This document shows, one piece after another, positions 1 to 5,527 of a stretch of DNA of 5,970 nucleotides. Each line of letters starts with the position of its first letter. The first letter of the stretch is position 1. The translations under genes were made by a program, and so were the position numbers. Under the pieces are notes generated by a model. It ran no database searches. It worked only from the letters and a program-made list of their open reading frames with translations, and had not been told where the DNA came from. The DNA comes from Rhizobiaceae bacterium (lineage in GTDB: Bacteria > Pseudomonadota > Alphaproteobacteria > Rhizobiales > Rhizobiaceae): NCBI GenBank assembly GCA_020696915.1, contig JAJFMR010000202.1, positions 1-5,970 on the forward strand, given 5' to 3'.

Positions 1-1
1 G

Positions 2-154
2 GGCAAACCCGATGCAGCGCGCGTCGCAGCACGACGACTGCTGGAAGTGTCGCCGGCCTTCTCGGTCGGCGCTTACGAGCGAACGGAGCTGTTTCGGCCG
101 CCCTTGATGGATGCTCTGACCGCGGCGTTGCGGACGGCTGATCTGCCCGAGTGA
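2..154 (+). CDS. C-terminal tail of a TPR/adenylate-cyclase-like protein (partial)
   Basis: An open frame enters from the left edge and ends at TGA 152-154, giving 50 residues with no start in the window. The tail contains ARRLLEVSPAFSV, a stretch resembling the last tetratricopeptide helix pair, followed by FRPPLMDALTAALRTADLPE. Tails of the form 'R-LLE-x-P-x-FSV ... FR ... L---LR-AGLPE' are common at the C-termini of alphaproteobacterial adenylate/guanylate cyclase and TPR-repeat proteins. That is recalled family knowledge, not a search result. The catalytic part would lie outside the window, so the function cannot be confirmed. The coding frame is supported by strong GC bias at third positions. 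It is separated from the decayed minus-strand region that follows by about 270 non-coding bases. Confidence 0.6.
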   Translation, partial: GKPDAARVAARRLLEVSPAFSVGAYERTELFRPPLMDALTAALRTADLPE

Positions 155-427
155 AGGCGGTCCGAGCGGTGCGCCTGACGGCGTTTCCGTGGCCATCCCC
201 GCCCGTCAGATTTTACCGACCGGCCGCGTTCGCTGGACGCCGCCGTTCATGGATGCCTGGGTGACCGGAAAAACACCTTCGTGCCAGTCGGCAGTACGTC
301 AAAGCACACGTCAGGCCCACCGGCCCTTGCCATTGGCGGGCCACTGCTCCTGTCAGCGAACGAATTCGTCGACGCGGCGAATGGTTAGGCGGCGATTCCG
401 GCTTGTGCTCCCGCGCCAACGGGTACC
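155..427. other. Intergenic stretch without a recognisable gene
   Basis: Open frames of 75 to 158 codons cross this stretch on both strands, but their translations are arginine-, proline- and serine-rich and show no domain I recognise. A plus-strand run around 262-388 (containing LAIGGPLLLSANEFVDAANG, ended by TAG at 386-388) looks somewhat protein-like but has no start or known relative that I can name. The stretch borders the decayed minus-strand material at 428 and may be further degraded island DNA. Confidence 0.5.
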
Positions 428-562
428 TCACCCCACCCATTCGTCAACCAAGCGGGCGTGCTGCCCCCAAATCTGCTTCCGTGTGAGCGGGCGCTTGGTG
501 CCGACCTTCTTTCCAGCGTTCCAAGCGGCGCGCTCGCGGCTAACATCATCAAAATGGGGTCG
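428..562 (-). pseudogene. Possible remnant of a tyrosine-recombinase (site-specific integrase) N-terminus
   Basis: Near the end of a minus-strand frame that stops at 428-430 the translation reads SRERAAWNAGKKVG followed by KRPLTRKQIW. It then turns into unrelated residues and stops within 13 codons. Many alphaproteobacterial site-specific integrases begin with a comparable 'W-N-x-G-K-x-x-G-x-K-x-x-L-x-x-K-x-I-W' segment followed by AIR and the SAM-like core-binding domain. Here everything after IW is missing, including the catalytic R-H-R-Y residues. I infer a truncated copy or the end point of a deletion. No obvious start codon precedes it in frame, and the frame is continuous with the nuclease-like remnant upstream. 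The assignment rests on about 25 residues recalled from the family and is tentative. Confidence 0.35.
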
Positions 563-978
563 GCCAACTGCGATTTCCGCATACGCGTCGCCACGCCACT
601 CTCCGAACAGGACGCTGAAGAAGGCTTGGTTGCGCTTCTTGGCGTGCGCGATGAGCGTGTCGTAACGAGGGATGGCTTTAGATCCGCTACGATATAGCCG
701 AACCGGCGAACGACGCAAAAGGCAAAGTGCGAGCCATCTGTCTTGGTGATTCCGCCGGCCACAGTGGGTCTCGATAACCTTCATAACTGGATCGTGCTTG
801 ATGTCTCCGGACCGATAGTCATCGAGGCTCGGCCGCTTGAACTCAACGATTGTGATCGTAGTACCGTCATTTCGCCGAGTACGAGGCTGTCGCCGAAGAA
901 CGCGAGATCGGCGATCTTGTCGTTTGACACCGCCTCGAAGAGTGGGAAGCGGGAAGCCGTGTAGGTCCTTGCTGACAC
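563..978 (-). pseudogene. Decayed gene for a VEFKRP-signature (PD-(D/E)XK nuclease-like) protein
   Basis: Read on the minus strand, consecutive pieces of one protein appear in alternating frames. From about 978 a frame gives ADLAFFGDSLVLGE. After a shift near 869 the next frame gives ITIVEFKRPSLDDYRSG and DPVMKVIET. After a second shift near 763 it gives AGGITKTDGSHFAF and FGYIVADLKPSL. A third shift near 670 leads to RYDTLIAHAKKRNQAFF. In intact relatives (as I recall them, C-terminal domains of GHKL-ATPase and other defence-like proteins) the order is 'PDLVIFG-SLVLG', 'ITIVEFKRP-x-DDY', 'CYIIADLTPSL' and finally 'YD-LL-DAKKRN--FF'. The residue order matches, so this is one gene broken by at least two frameshifts and a deletion between the last two blocks. 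The E-x-K of VEFKRP fits a PD-(D/E)XK nuclease core. The gene's 5' part is missing; the upstream side is occupied by the intact VOC gene that ends at 1001. Confidence 0.6.
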
Positions 979-1000
979 GGGTACGCTACGTCGCCGCTGC

Positions 1001-1693
1001 TCACTGCGGCAGCGGCTTGCCTGTGGCCTCAGCCACCATGTACTCGGCGTACCAGGCCGGCCAGTTCTCATCACGCTGACCGCCTGTCCGCTTCTCGTGC
1101 TCGCCGTGCGCGAGCGCCGCGCGCCAGAGGGCGGCCGCGAGCTCGGTCGACGAGGTGAACCTCGTGACGTTCGTGTCCACGCGGCCCGGCAATCGCGCGG
1201 TGACCTCCTGCAGCAGCCAGCCATTGCCGTCCGGATCGCTGAACGAGGCGAATGAGCGGTAGCTGCGCTTCTCGGGATCCAGACCGCCGGTCCGGACTCG
1301 CCCAAACAGGTAGGGCTCGTCCATGCCTGTGTATACGCCAGTGTCGTGAAACACCTCGCTGATCTCGACACCGCGACCAAGCAACTCGCTGCGAACGGCC
1401 TCGATGTCTGAGACGATGAGGTACAGTCCCTGGGCCGAGCCTGGTGCAGCCGCTGTGATGTTCTTGCCGAGGATGACCGAGCACCCGGAGCCCGGCGGTG
1501 TGAACTGCATTATCCGGAAGTCGTCACCGGACGCGAATTCAGCGTCGAGCCTCCAACCCAAGCCGCCGTAAAAGCGCTTGGCGCGATCGACGTCCGAAAC
1601 AGGAATGACCACGATCTCGAGCTTCGTGTCGAGCGCCCCGGCCTTCGGGGTCTCGCTCGAAGCCTCGCTGCTAGCCAACGTAGCACTGCTCAT
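1001..1693 (-). CDS. VOC-superfamily (glyoxalase/bleomycin-resistance fold) protein
   Basis: This is an intact 230-residue protein. I start it at the ATG 1693-1691 (MSSATLASSE) because AGGAG lies about six bases upstream; a longer in-frame extension to 1780 lacks such a site. Residues about 23-145 form a vicinal-oxygen-chelate module. It begins KLEIVVIPVSDVDRAKRFY, then LGWRLDAEF, then MQFTPPGSGCSVILG, and ends in SFSDPDGNGWLLQEV, the usual closing strand of the fold. The first metal-ligand position, often His in glyoxalases, is not evident in the opening strand, so a metal-dependent glyoxalase reaction cannot be asserted. A C-terminal extension of about 70 residues (ELAAALWRAALAHGEHEK ... 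WPAWYAEYMVAEATGK) resembles a helical tail seen on some VOC proteins. It is flanked by decayed genes on both sides. The substrate is unknown. Confidence 0.88.
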   Translation of the reverse strand: MSSATLASSEASSETPKAGALDTKLEIVVIPVSDVDRAKRFYGGLGWRLDAEFASGDDFRIMQFTPPGSGCSVILGKNITAAAPGSAQGLYLIVSDIEAVRSELLGRGVEISEVFHDTGVYTGMDEPYLFGRVRTGGLDPEKRSYRSFASFSDPDGNGWLLQEVTARLPGRVDTNVTRFTSSTELAAALWRAALAHGEHEKRTGGQRDENWPAWYAEYMVAEATGKPLPQ

Positions 1694-1731
1694 GTCAATC
1701 TCCTGGGGTTTGAGTGACTTCAGAATGGCAG

Positions 1732-1751
1732 TCGATCTAATATCACATCGA
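1732..1751 (-). promoter_or_regulatory. Possible extended -10 promoter and imperfect palindrome upstream of the VOC gene
   Basis: TCGATCTAATATCACATCGA is an imperfect palindrome matching its own complement at 16 of 20 positions. On the minus strand it contains TGATATTAG, which reads as an extended -10 (TG-n-TATTAG). It lies 38-57 bases before the VOC start. No good -35 is visible at the right distance. It could be a repressor-overlapped promoter; the assignment is an inference. Confidence 0.3.
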
Positions 1752-1789
1752 TGCGCTTGCGCGCTCCTTGCCCTCGTCAACTAATCCGG

Positions 1790-1960
1790 CATGAGGCCAA
1801 GCCGGATCCATTCGAATTGCGATAGGCGTCTTGAGGTGCCATCTTGCCGTCCGGCACGGTCGCGACAAAAGGCGGCGGTGGTGGCGGCGATGACGTCGAC
1901 GACGGCCAAACTGGTACCTGCGAGTGCCCTACGGCGGTCTGCACGACGTCGGCCTGTTGA
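1790..1960 (+). pseudogene. Lanthipeptide-like RiPP precursor peptide, apparently broken between leader and core
   Basis: A plus-strand frame ending at TGA 1958-1960 encodes ILPSGTVATK, six glycines, DDVDDGQ and then the terminal TGTCECPTAVCTTSAC. This last segment has four cysteines, five threonines and one serine in sixteen residues and ends on Cys, the composition of a class I lanthipeptide core. Upstream in the same frame lies KPDPFELR (1799-1822). It resembles the F-N-L-D-type leader motif bound by LanB enzymes. Between them are in-frame TAG (1823-1825) and TGA (1832-1834). These can be read as two nonsense mutations, or as a compensating pair of shifts giving PFELRIGVL. Alternatively a short peptide could start at TTG 1844, with GAGGT seven to eleven bases upstream, giving 38 residues without a normal leader. 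No good start or ribosome site is evident for the longer form. The LanC/LanB fragments just downstream support the RiPP reading. The assignment is an inference from composition and context. Confidence 0.6.
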
Positions 1961-1992
1961 AAACCCTGACCATTGCAGTCGACACCGCACGG

Positions 1993-2201
1993 ATGCTGAC
2001 GTCGAACGCAGTCGAGACCGCTGTCGCGGCGGCGCGCCTGGCCGACGACGCTAGATTCGTCGGGTGGCGTGCTGCTGGGCTATGGGGAGGCTACTTCGGG
2101 CTGGCCGTGCTGGCCGCCACCCTGGATGACGTAGAGCCAGGATGCGGGTTGGGACGCTGTCGGTTTCGCCCATCTGCGTCGCGCGGTTAGCGGCATGGAA
2201 G
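1993..2201 (+). pseudogene. Probable N-terminal fragment of a LanC-like lanthipeptide cyclase
   Basis: Beginning about at ATG 1993 the frame reads MLTSNAVETAVAAARLADD, then GWRAAGLWGGYFGLAVLAATLDDVEPG. After a one-base shift near 2149 it continues GWDAVGFAHLRRAVSGME. LanC-family proteins have the same order near their N-termini: a first helix with 'A--IA-RLAD', a 'G-GLALL-A-LD---PG-GWD' segment, then 'AH-HL--AV--ME'. LanC enzymes add Cys thiols to dehydrated Ser/Thr to form (methyl)lanthionine. The zinc-binding Cys/Cys-His part of the family lies near the C-terminus and is absent here, because the sequence passes into a dehydratase-like region near 2200. The match is moderate and was made from memory. 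The position, directly after the precursor-like frame and before the LanB fragment, strengthens it. Confidence 0.45.
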
Positions 2202-2952
2202 AGGAACAATCTCCAGCAATCAATGGCCCCCTTCGCGCCTTTACCCGTGAAATTGCCGGCAAGTGGCCTCACTGACTTTTTCTTCGTCCGATACAGCGAT
2301 CCGCGCCGGGACATTCGCTTGCGGTTCCGCGGCGAACCAACACGCCTTCTCACCGACCTGCTGCCACGGGTAATGGCGTGGGCGACCGATCTGACCAGTT
2401 CAGGTGTGTGCCACCGATTTCTCATTAGACACCTACGACCGCGAGTTGGATCGCTTCGGTGGATCACAAGGCCTCGCTGTTGCCGAGAACTTCTTCTGCG
2501 CCGACAGTGCTGCTGTCAGCGACCTCTTGGCATCCTGTCCGATCGAACCGCTACCCACAGCCTTCATGACATTCGACGCGATCCTTTGCGGATTCGGCTT
2601 GAGCGGGCAGCAACGGGCGATTTGGTGCACGGCGCGCTGCGGGCCGCGGCATGAGTCCGGTGCCGACCACCGCGAATGGAAACGGCTCCTGAGGCCGATG
2701 CGATGAAGCCGCACCGCAACCCCTCAACGAACTGCTTACCCGGTTCCGCACTGCCGGCGCTCGCCTGCATGCCGCCATTACGGGGCTGCACGACAGTGGA
2801 TGTTCGTCGCGCACTCCGGCCGAACTGCACATCAGCCTCGTGCACCTGCATCTCAACCGATTGCTGGGCGCCGACCGGGCCACCGAAAGACGCGTGTATG
2901 GGCGCTGCAGCGACTGCGACATGGTCTCACACCGCGCAACCGAAGACCTTGA
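2202..2952 (+). pseudogene. Lantibiotic dehydratase C-terminal (SpaB_C / thiopeptide-type biosynthesis) domain, frameshifted
   Basis: The domain is recognisable across several frames on the plus strand. The first piece gives GPLRAFTREIAG. After an extra base near 2261 it gives SGLTDFFFVRYSDPRRDIRL, then RFRGEP and LLTDLLPRVMAWATDL. After an extra base near 2421 it gives SLDTYDRELDRFGG, AENFFCADSAAVSDLLA and ILCGFGLSGQQR. After a shift between 2691 and 2705 it gives LNELLTRF, then ELHISLVHLHLNRLLGADR and ERRVYG. These are the hallmark blocks of the SpaB_C family in the right order: FFIRY-DP--HLRLRF, LDTYDRE--RYGG, and H-HLNRL-G-DR-xE. In class I lanthipeptide synthesis this domain removes glutamate from glutamylated Ser/Thr of the precursor. 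The glutamylation domain (usually about 600 residues, N-terminal) is absent. The likely natural end is TGA 2950-2952; one frame stays open to 3067. At least three shifts in 750 bases mean no functional protein. Confidence 0.85.
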
Positions 2953-3254
2953 ACATGATCCCTGGCCTTCCAGTACCAGGCACTGTCACCCAAGTTGCCG
3001 ACGCCCCGCGCGGGCAGGCGGCCGGACCGATCTTCTCGCGCTCGCGCAGCACTGCTCGGGCTCATGAATGTCCACGGCAGCAGCCCCATCATTGGCAGGC
3101 ACGGAACTTTTCAATTCCGCGTACCGTTTCCGGCCGGTTCAAAGCCTCGGGAAATGGCGGGTTGGCTTGGATACCGTCGGCTTGCAGCATCAGGTTGCCG
3201 GCCAGCCAGTGGCTGCAGCCAAGGCATCGCGCTCACCGGTGCTGCGCACGCCGT
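2953..3254. other. Intergenic stretch with no recognisable gene
   Basis: This stretch lies between the dehydratase remnant and the convergent end of the TetR gene. Open frames exist (for example one extending the dehydratase frame to 3067 and others through 3282 and 3319), but their translations show no motif I know. A small inverted repeat, GGAA/TTCC with an eight-base loop, sits near 3104-3120 and lacks a T-run, so I do not call it a terminator. The stretch may include further eroded DNA from the RiPP locus. Confidence 0.5.
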
Positions 3255-3833
3255 TCAAGCGGCGACTGCCTCACGAACCTGATCGGTCGCCGCATCCAGA
3301 AAGCCTTGCGCGAGGCTGAGGTCGTTGACGGCCCGCGAGAGGAGCACCGCACCGACCATTGTCGAGAGGATGGCCATGGCCTTGCCACTGGGTTCCTCGC
3401 CGTCGGCCTCGCCAACCCAGCTACCGAGCAGCTCGAGGTATTCCCTGATCCCGGATTCGAATGACGCTTTCACGTCGGCGCCCTGCCGGGCAGCATCCGA
3501 GCCGAGCGCAACGACCGGGCAGCCATCCATCCTTTCTCCACGATGATCCATGCTGAGGTAGAATGCGATCACCGCGCCAAGCGGGTCCTGCGGATTGGCC
3601 TCGACAGCGGCCGACCATCGGCTGGAAGCGCTCTCCAACGCGCGCCGGGACGCCTGCGCAGCCAGATCCTCCTTTGACGCGAACTGCTTGTAAAAGGCGC
3701 CCTGGGTCAGCCCCGCGCCCTTCATCAGATCCTTAAGGCCGATGCCGTCAAAGCCGCGCTCCCGGAAAAGGCGGCTTGCCACGTTGATCACGGTTTCGCG
3801 GTTTTCCGCAGCCTGAATGCGACTTACGCGCAT
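3255..3833 (-). CDS. TetR/AcrR-family transcriptional repressor
   Basis: This is an intact 192-residue regulator. The ATG at 3833 (MRVSRIQAAE) is preferred over an ATG at 3839 because AAGGAG abuts the latter directly but lies six bases from the former. Residues about 8-55 form the TetR helix-turn-helix domain: ETVINVASRLFRERGFDGIG, then LKDLMKGAG and LTQGAFYKQFASKEDL, whose recognition helix ends in the typical FYKQFASKEDL. The remainder is the helical ligand-binding and dimer domain. It includes DGCPVVALGSDAARQ around residue 103-115, with a Cys at 105 common in one TetR branch. It is divergent from the exported-protein gene and RND adaptor across an 80-base region with paired inverted repeats. 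It therefore most likely represses itself and that efflux locus and is released by a pump substrate. The inducer cannot be told from sequence. Confidence 0.93.
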   Translation of the reverse strand: MRVSRIQAAENRETVINVASRLFRERGFDGIGLKDLMKGAGLTQGAFYKQFASKEDLAAQASRRALESASSRWSAAVEANPQDPLGAVIAFYLSMDHRGERMDGCPVVALGSDAARQGADVKASFESGIREYLELLGSWVGEADGEEPSGKAMAILSTMVGAVLLSRAVNDLSLAQGFLDAATDQVREAVAA

Positions 3834-3851
3834 CGTCATCTCCTTTTTAGA

Positions 3852-3880
3852 TTGCATTCGTAATCTATACCCCATATAGA
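3852..3880 (+). promoter_or_regulatory. Sigma70-type promoter for the exported protein / efflux genes
   Basis: TTGCAT (3852-3857) and TATAGA (3875-3880) are separated by exactly 17 bases. Transcription would begin about 3886-3888, some 26 bases before the ATG at 3914. The -35 lies inside the left operator arm. Confidence 0.65.
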
Positions 3881-3892
3881 GGCAGAACGCAA
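3864..3892 (-). promoter_or_regulatory. Sigma70-type promoter for the TetR gene
   Basis: On the minus strand TTGCGT (3892-3887) and TATAGA (3869-3864) are separated by exactly 17 bases. The -35 lies inside the right operator arm. This promoter faces and overlaps the plus-strand promoter, so the two RNA polymerases would exclude each other. The start of transcription would be about 3857, just before the ribosome site AAGGAG. Confidence 0.6.
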
Positions 3893-3913
3893 TCTAACAA
3901 GAGGAGATACGAA

Positions 3914-4276
3914 ATGATCCGCACAACCTTAAGCGCATCGCTCGTGGCGGCGCTGTTTGTTGCTACCCCGGCCTTTGCCGAGGAAGCCACCATGGGACGC
4001 CCGATCGAAGGCGGCAGCCTGCACGGGGGACACCTCGACATGGTGGCCTACTACGTCCCGGTCGACGGCGCCCTCCTGGAGGTCACCGCCACTTTCGCCC
4101 CCAAGATCGGGGGCGATCCGCTGCGGGTCGTCATGGGCCTCGCCGACGGCGACGCCGTGGCTTTTTCCATGCCAGGCCACAAGGACTCGCTCTACGCGTT
4201 CTCGAGGTCCGGCGAGGAGGTGACGGTGTCGACCGAGCCCGACATGCACCTGCGAGCCGATGCGCTCATGAACTGA
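3914..4276 (+). CDS. Small exported (periplasmic) protein of unknown function
   Basis: This 120-residue protein starts at ATG 3914, seven bases after GAGGAG (3901-3906). Residues 1-22 form a clear Sec signal peptide: basic MIRTT, a hydrophobic core LSASLVAALFVATP, and an AFA cleavage site before EEATM. The mature part is about 98 residues and has no cysteine. It carries a glycine/histidine-rich patch (EGGSLHGGHLDMVAYYVP), then alternating strands (LLEVTATFAP, PLRVVMGLADGDAVAFSMPG, SLYAFSRSGEEVTVSTEP), and looks all-beta. I do not recognise a named family. It is the first gene of the TetR-controlled direction and is followed 104 bases later by the RND adaptor. This suggests a periplasmic accessory or sensor role linked to efflux or envelope stress, which is an inference from context only. 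Confidence 0.85.
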   Translation: MIRTTLSASLVAALFVATPAFAEEATMGRPIEGGSLHGGHLDMVAYYVPVDGALLEVTATFAPKIGGDPLRVVMGLADGDAVAFSMPGHKDSLYAFSRSGEEVTVSTEPDMHLRADALMN

Positions 4277-4380
4277 ACCGCTGTGGAGACCGCAGCCTGC
4301 GTCCCGCTGGCCGTGGGCTCACGTTAGCCGGGACCGATGCAGAGACCGAACGCAATCCATCTCGAGATGAGGCGACGAGC
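4277..4380 (+). promoter_or_regulatory. Leader of the adaptor gene with a third operator-like half-site
   Basis: The 104-base gap between the exported protein and the adaptor contains GAACGCAATC at 4348-4357. This is identical to ten bases of the right operator arm (3885-3894) and lies about 23 bases before the GTG start. A weak ribosome site, GAGG, is at 4369-4372. I see no convincing -10/-35 pair or terminator. The repeat suggests a separate TetR contact or a duplicated ancestral control region. Confidence 0.4.
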
Positions 4381-5484
4381 GTGAAAAAGAAACCCGCCAT
4401 TGTGCTGGCAGGCATCCTGATCGTGATTTCAGGGGCAGCAGCATTCGCCACGCTTGCCATTCCTCCAAAGGTTGCCTCTGCCGTGAGCGACCCGAGGCAG
4501 GAGCCGCCGATCGTCAGATTGGTCAGGGCAGCACCGGTGACCGGAGCCGAACGCAGCTTCACCGGCACCATCGGGGCGAGGGTTGAGAGCAATCTCGGCT
4601 TTCGCGTGTCGGGCAAGATCGTGGAACGGCTCGTCGACGTCGGTCAGGAAGTCAAAGGCGGTCAGCCGCTGATGCGGATCGACGATACCGATCTTCGCCT
4701 TGCGCTCACGGCGAAGCGCAACGCCGTTGCGGCGGCGCGTGCATCCGTCATTCAGGCGGAACCGGATGAACGGCGATACGCCAGTTTGCTCAAGGACGGA
4801 TGGGTCCCCCGACAGCGCTACGAGCAGGCGAAGGCTGCACTGGATACGGCCAGGGCGCAACTCGCCGCTGCCGACGCCCAGGCACGGATCGCCGAGAACG
4901 AGGCGACCTATGCGGTCCTGCTGGCGGACGCGGATGGAACGGTGGTCGAGACGCCTGGCGAGCCGGGACAGGTCGTCTCCGCCGGCCAGCCGGTGGTCCG
5001 TGTCGCCAAGGCCGGACCCCGCGAGGCGGTGGTAGCACTTCCCGAAACGATCCGGCCTGAGATCGGGTCGGCGGCCGAGGCCAGCGTGTATGGCGGCGAT
5101 GGGCGCCGCCATACGACACGTCTCCGGCAACTGTCGAACTCCGCCGACGTCGAGACCCGTACCTATGAGGCCCGTTATGTGCTCGACGGAGAGGCCGCGG
5201 CAGCACCGCTTGGCGCGACGGTAACCATCCGGCTGGCGAGCCAGGCACGACAGCTGGAAGTCCAGGTGCCGCTGGGAGCCGTGCTCGATAACGGCGAGAA
5301 GACCGGCGTCTGGGTCCTGGACAGCGCCACCTCGACCGTACGGTTTCAGCCCGTCCAACTTGTCCGTGTAACCAGCGAATCCGCTGTCATCTCCGGACTG
5401 ACCTCCCGCGATACGATCGTTTCGCTCGGCGCTCATCTCCTCAAGGAGGGCGCTCGCGTCAGGACTGCACCGGGGGGCACCTGA
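4381..5484 (+). CDS. RND efflux periplasmic adaptor (membrane fusion protein)
   Basis: This 367-residue protein starts at GTG 4381 with MKKKPAIVLAG. Residues 6-26 are a single membrane anchor; there is no lipobox cysteine, so it is not a lipoprotein. The domain order is that of the HlyD/AcrA adaptor family. The first lipoyl half is at about 71-101 (NLGFRVSGKIVERLVDVGQE then GGQPLMRIDD). An alpha-helical hairpin follows at about 105-175, including RYASLLKDGWVPRQRYEQA. The second lipoyl half is at about 177-209 (ADGTVVETPGEPGQVVSAGQ), then a beta-barrel and a membrane-proximal domain (VPLGAVLDNGEKTGVWVLD, then DTIVSLGAHLLKEGARV). It would bridge an inner-membrane RND pump and an outer-membrane channel. 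Length and domains are complete. Its stop codon overlaps the ATG of a pump-like gene start (TGATG), but the pump itself is missing from the window. Confidence 0.93.
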   Translation: MKKKPAIVLAGILIVISGAAAFATLAIPPKVASAVSDPRQEPPIVRLVRAAPVTGAERSFTGTIGARVESNLGFRVSGKIVERLVDVGQEVKGGQPLMRIDDTDLRLALTAKRNAVAAARASVIQAEPDERRYASLLKDGWVPRQRYEQAKAALDTARAQLAAADAQARIAENEATYAVLLADADGTVVETPGEPGQVVSAGQPVVRVAKAGPREAVVALPETIRPEIGSAAEASVYGGDGRRHTTRLRQLSNSADVETRTYEARYVLDGEAAAAPLGATVTIRLASQARQLEVQVPLGAVLDNGEKTGVWVLDSATSTVRFQPVQLVRVTSESAVISGLTSRDTIVSLGAHLLKEGARVRTAPGGT

Positions 5485-5507
5485 TGATCAAACTCAACCT
5501 TTCCGCG
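5484..5507 (+). pseudogene. First eight codons of an RND pump gene, cut off
   Basis: The adaptor stop TGA (5482-5484) shares its A with an ATG, a classic translational-coupling overlap. The frame opens MIKLNLSA. RND inner-membrane pumps paired with this adaptor type typically start 'M-x-x-N-L-S-x-W-A-L-x-x-R', so the eight residues fit. From 5508 the frame instead reads TTVGGLQCSTVTSS and reaches a stop by about 5612, with no hydrophobic first helix. The pump gene was therefore apparently interrupted or deleted immediately after its eighth codon. The assignment rests on a short match plus position. Confidence 0.5.
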
Positions 5508-5527
5508 ACCACCGTTGGAGGACTCCA

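Larger units (their letters stand above)
3848..3896. promoter_or_regulatory. Paired inverted operator sites for the TetR regulator
   Basis: TAGATTGCATTC (3848-3859) is repeated in inverted orientation as GAACGCAATCTA (3885-3896), matching at 11 of 12 positions. The first site is also itself an imperfect palindrome, TAGATTGCATTCGTAATCTA (3848-3867), with perfect six-base arms. There are thus three TAGATT half-sites in 49 bases. Each long arm contains the -35 element of one of the two divergent promoters. This arrangement fits a TetR dimer (or two dimers) blocking both directions. The binding protein is inferred from adjacency. Confidence 0.7.

Noticed and set aside
189..665. A 158-codon plus-strand open frame
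   Set aside because: Its translation is arginine/serine/proline-rich without motifs and it overlaps the minus-strand VEFKRP and integrase-like remnants. It is best read as a shadow frame in GC-rich DNA.
993..1016. Inverted repeat GCCGCTGC/GCAGCGGC at the VOC stop codon as a terminator
   Set aside because: The eight-base arms are real, but they overlap the stop codon and no T-run follows on the minus strand, so termination cannot be claimed.
781..1380. A 199-codon minus-strand open frame overlapping the VOC gene
   Set aside because: The part inside 1001-1380 is a low-complexity Arg/Ser shadow of the VOC frame. Only its last 60 or so codons carry real homology, and these are treated as part of the VEFKRP remnant.
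1791..2054. An 87-codon plus-strand frame starting at ATG 1791
   Set aside because: It covers the precursor-like region in another frame with an Arg-rich translation and has no ribosome site. The frame ending at 1960 is far more peptide-like.
2676..3464. A 262-codon plus-strand open frame running into the TetR gene
   Set aside because: It is out of frame with the LanB blocks at 2720-2900 and antisense to the intact TetR gene. The translation is not protein-like.
4429..5436. A 335-codon minus-strand open frame
   Set aside because: It is antisense to the well-supported RND adaptor and has no motifs of its own; a codon-bias shadow.
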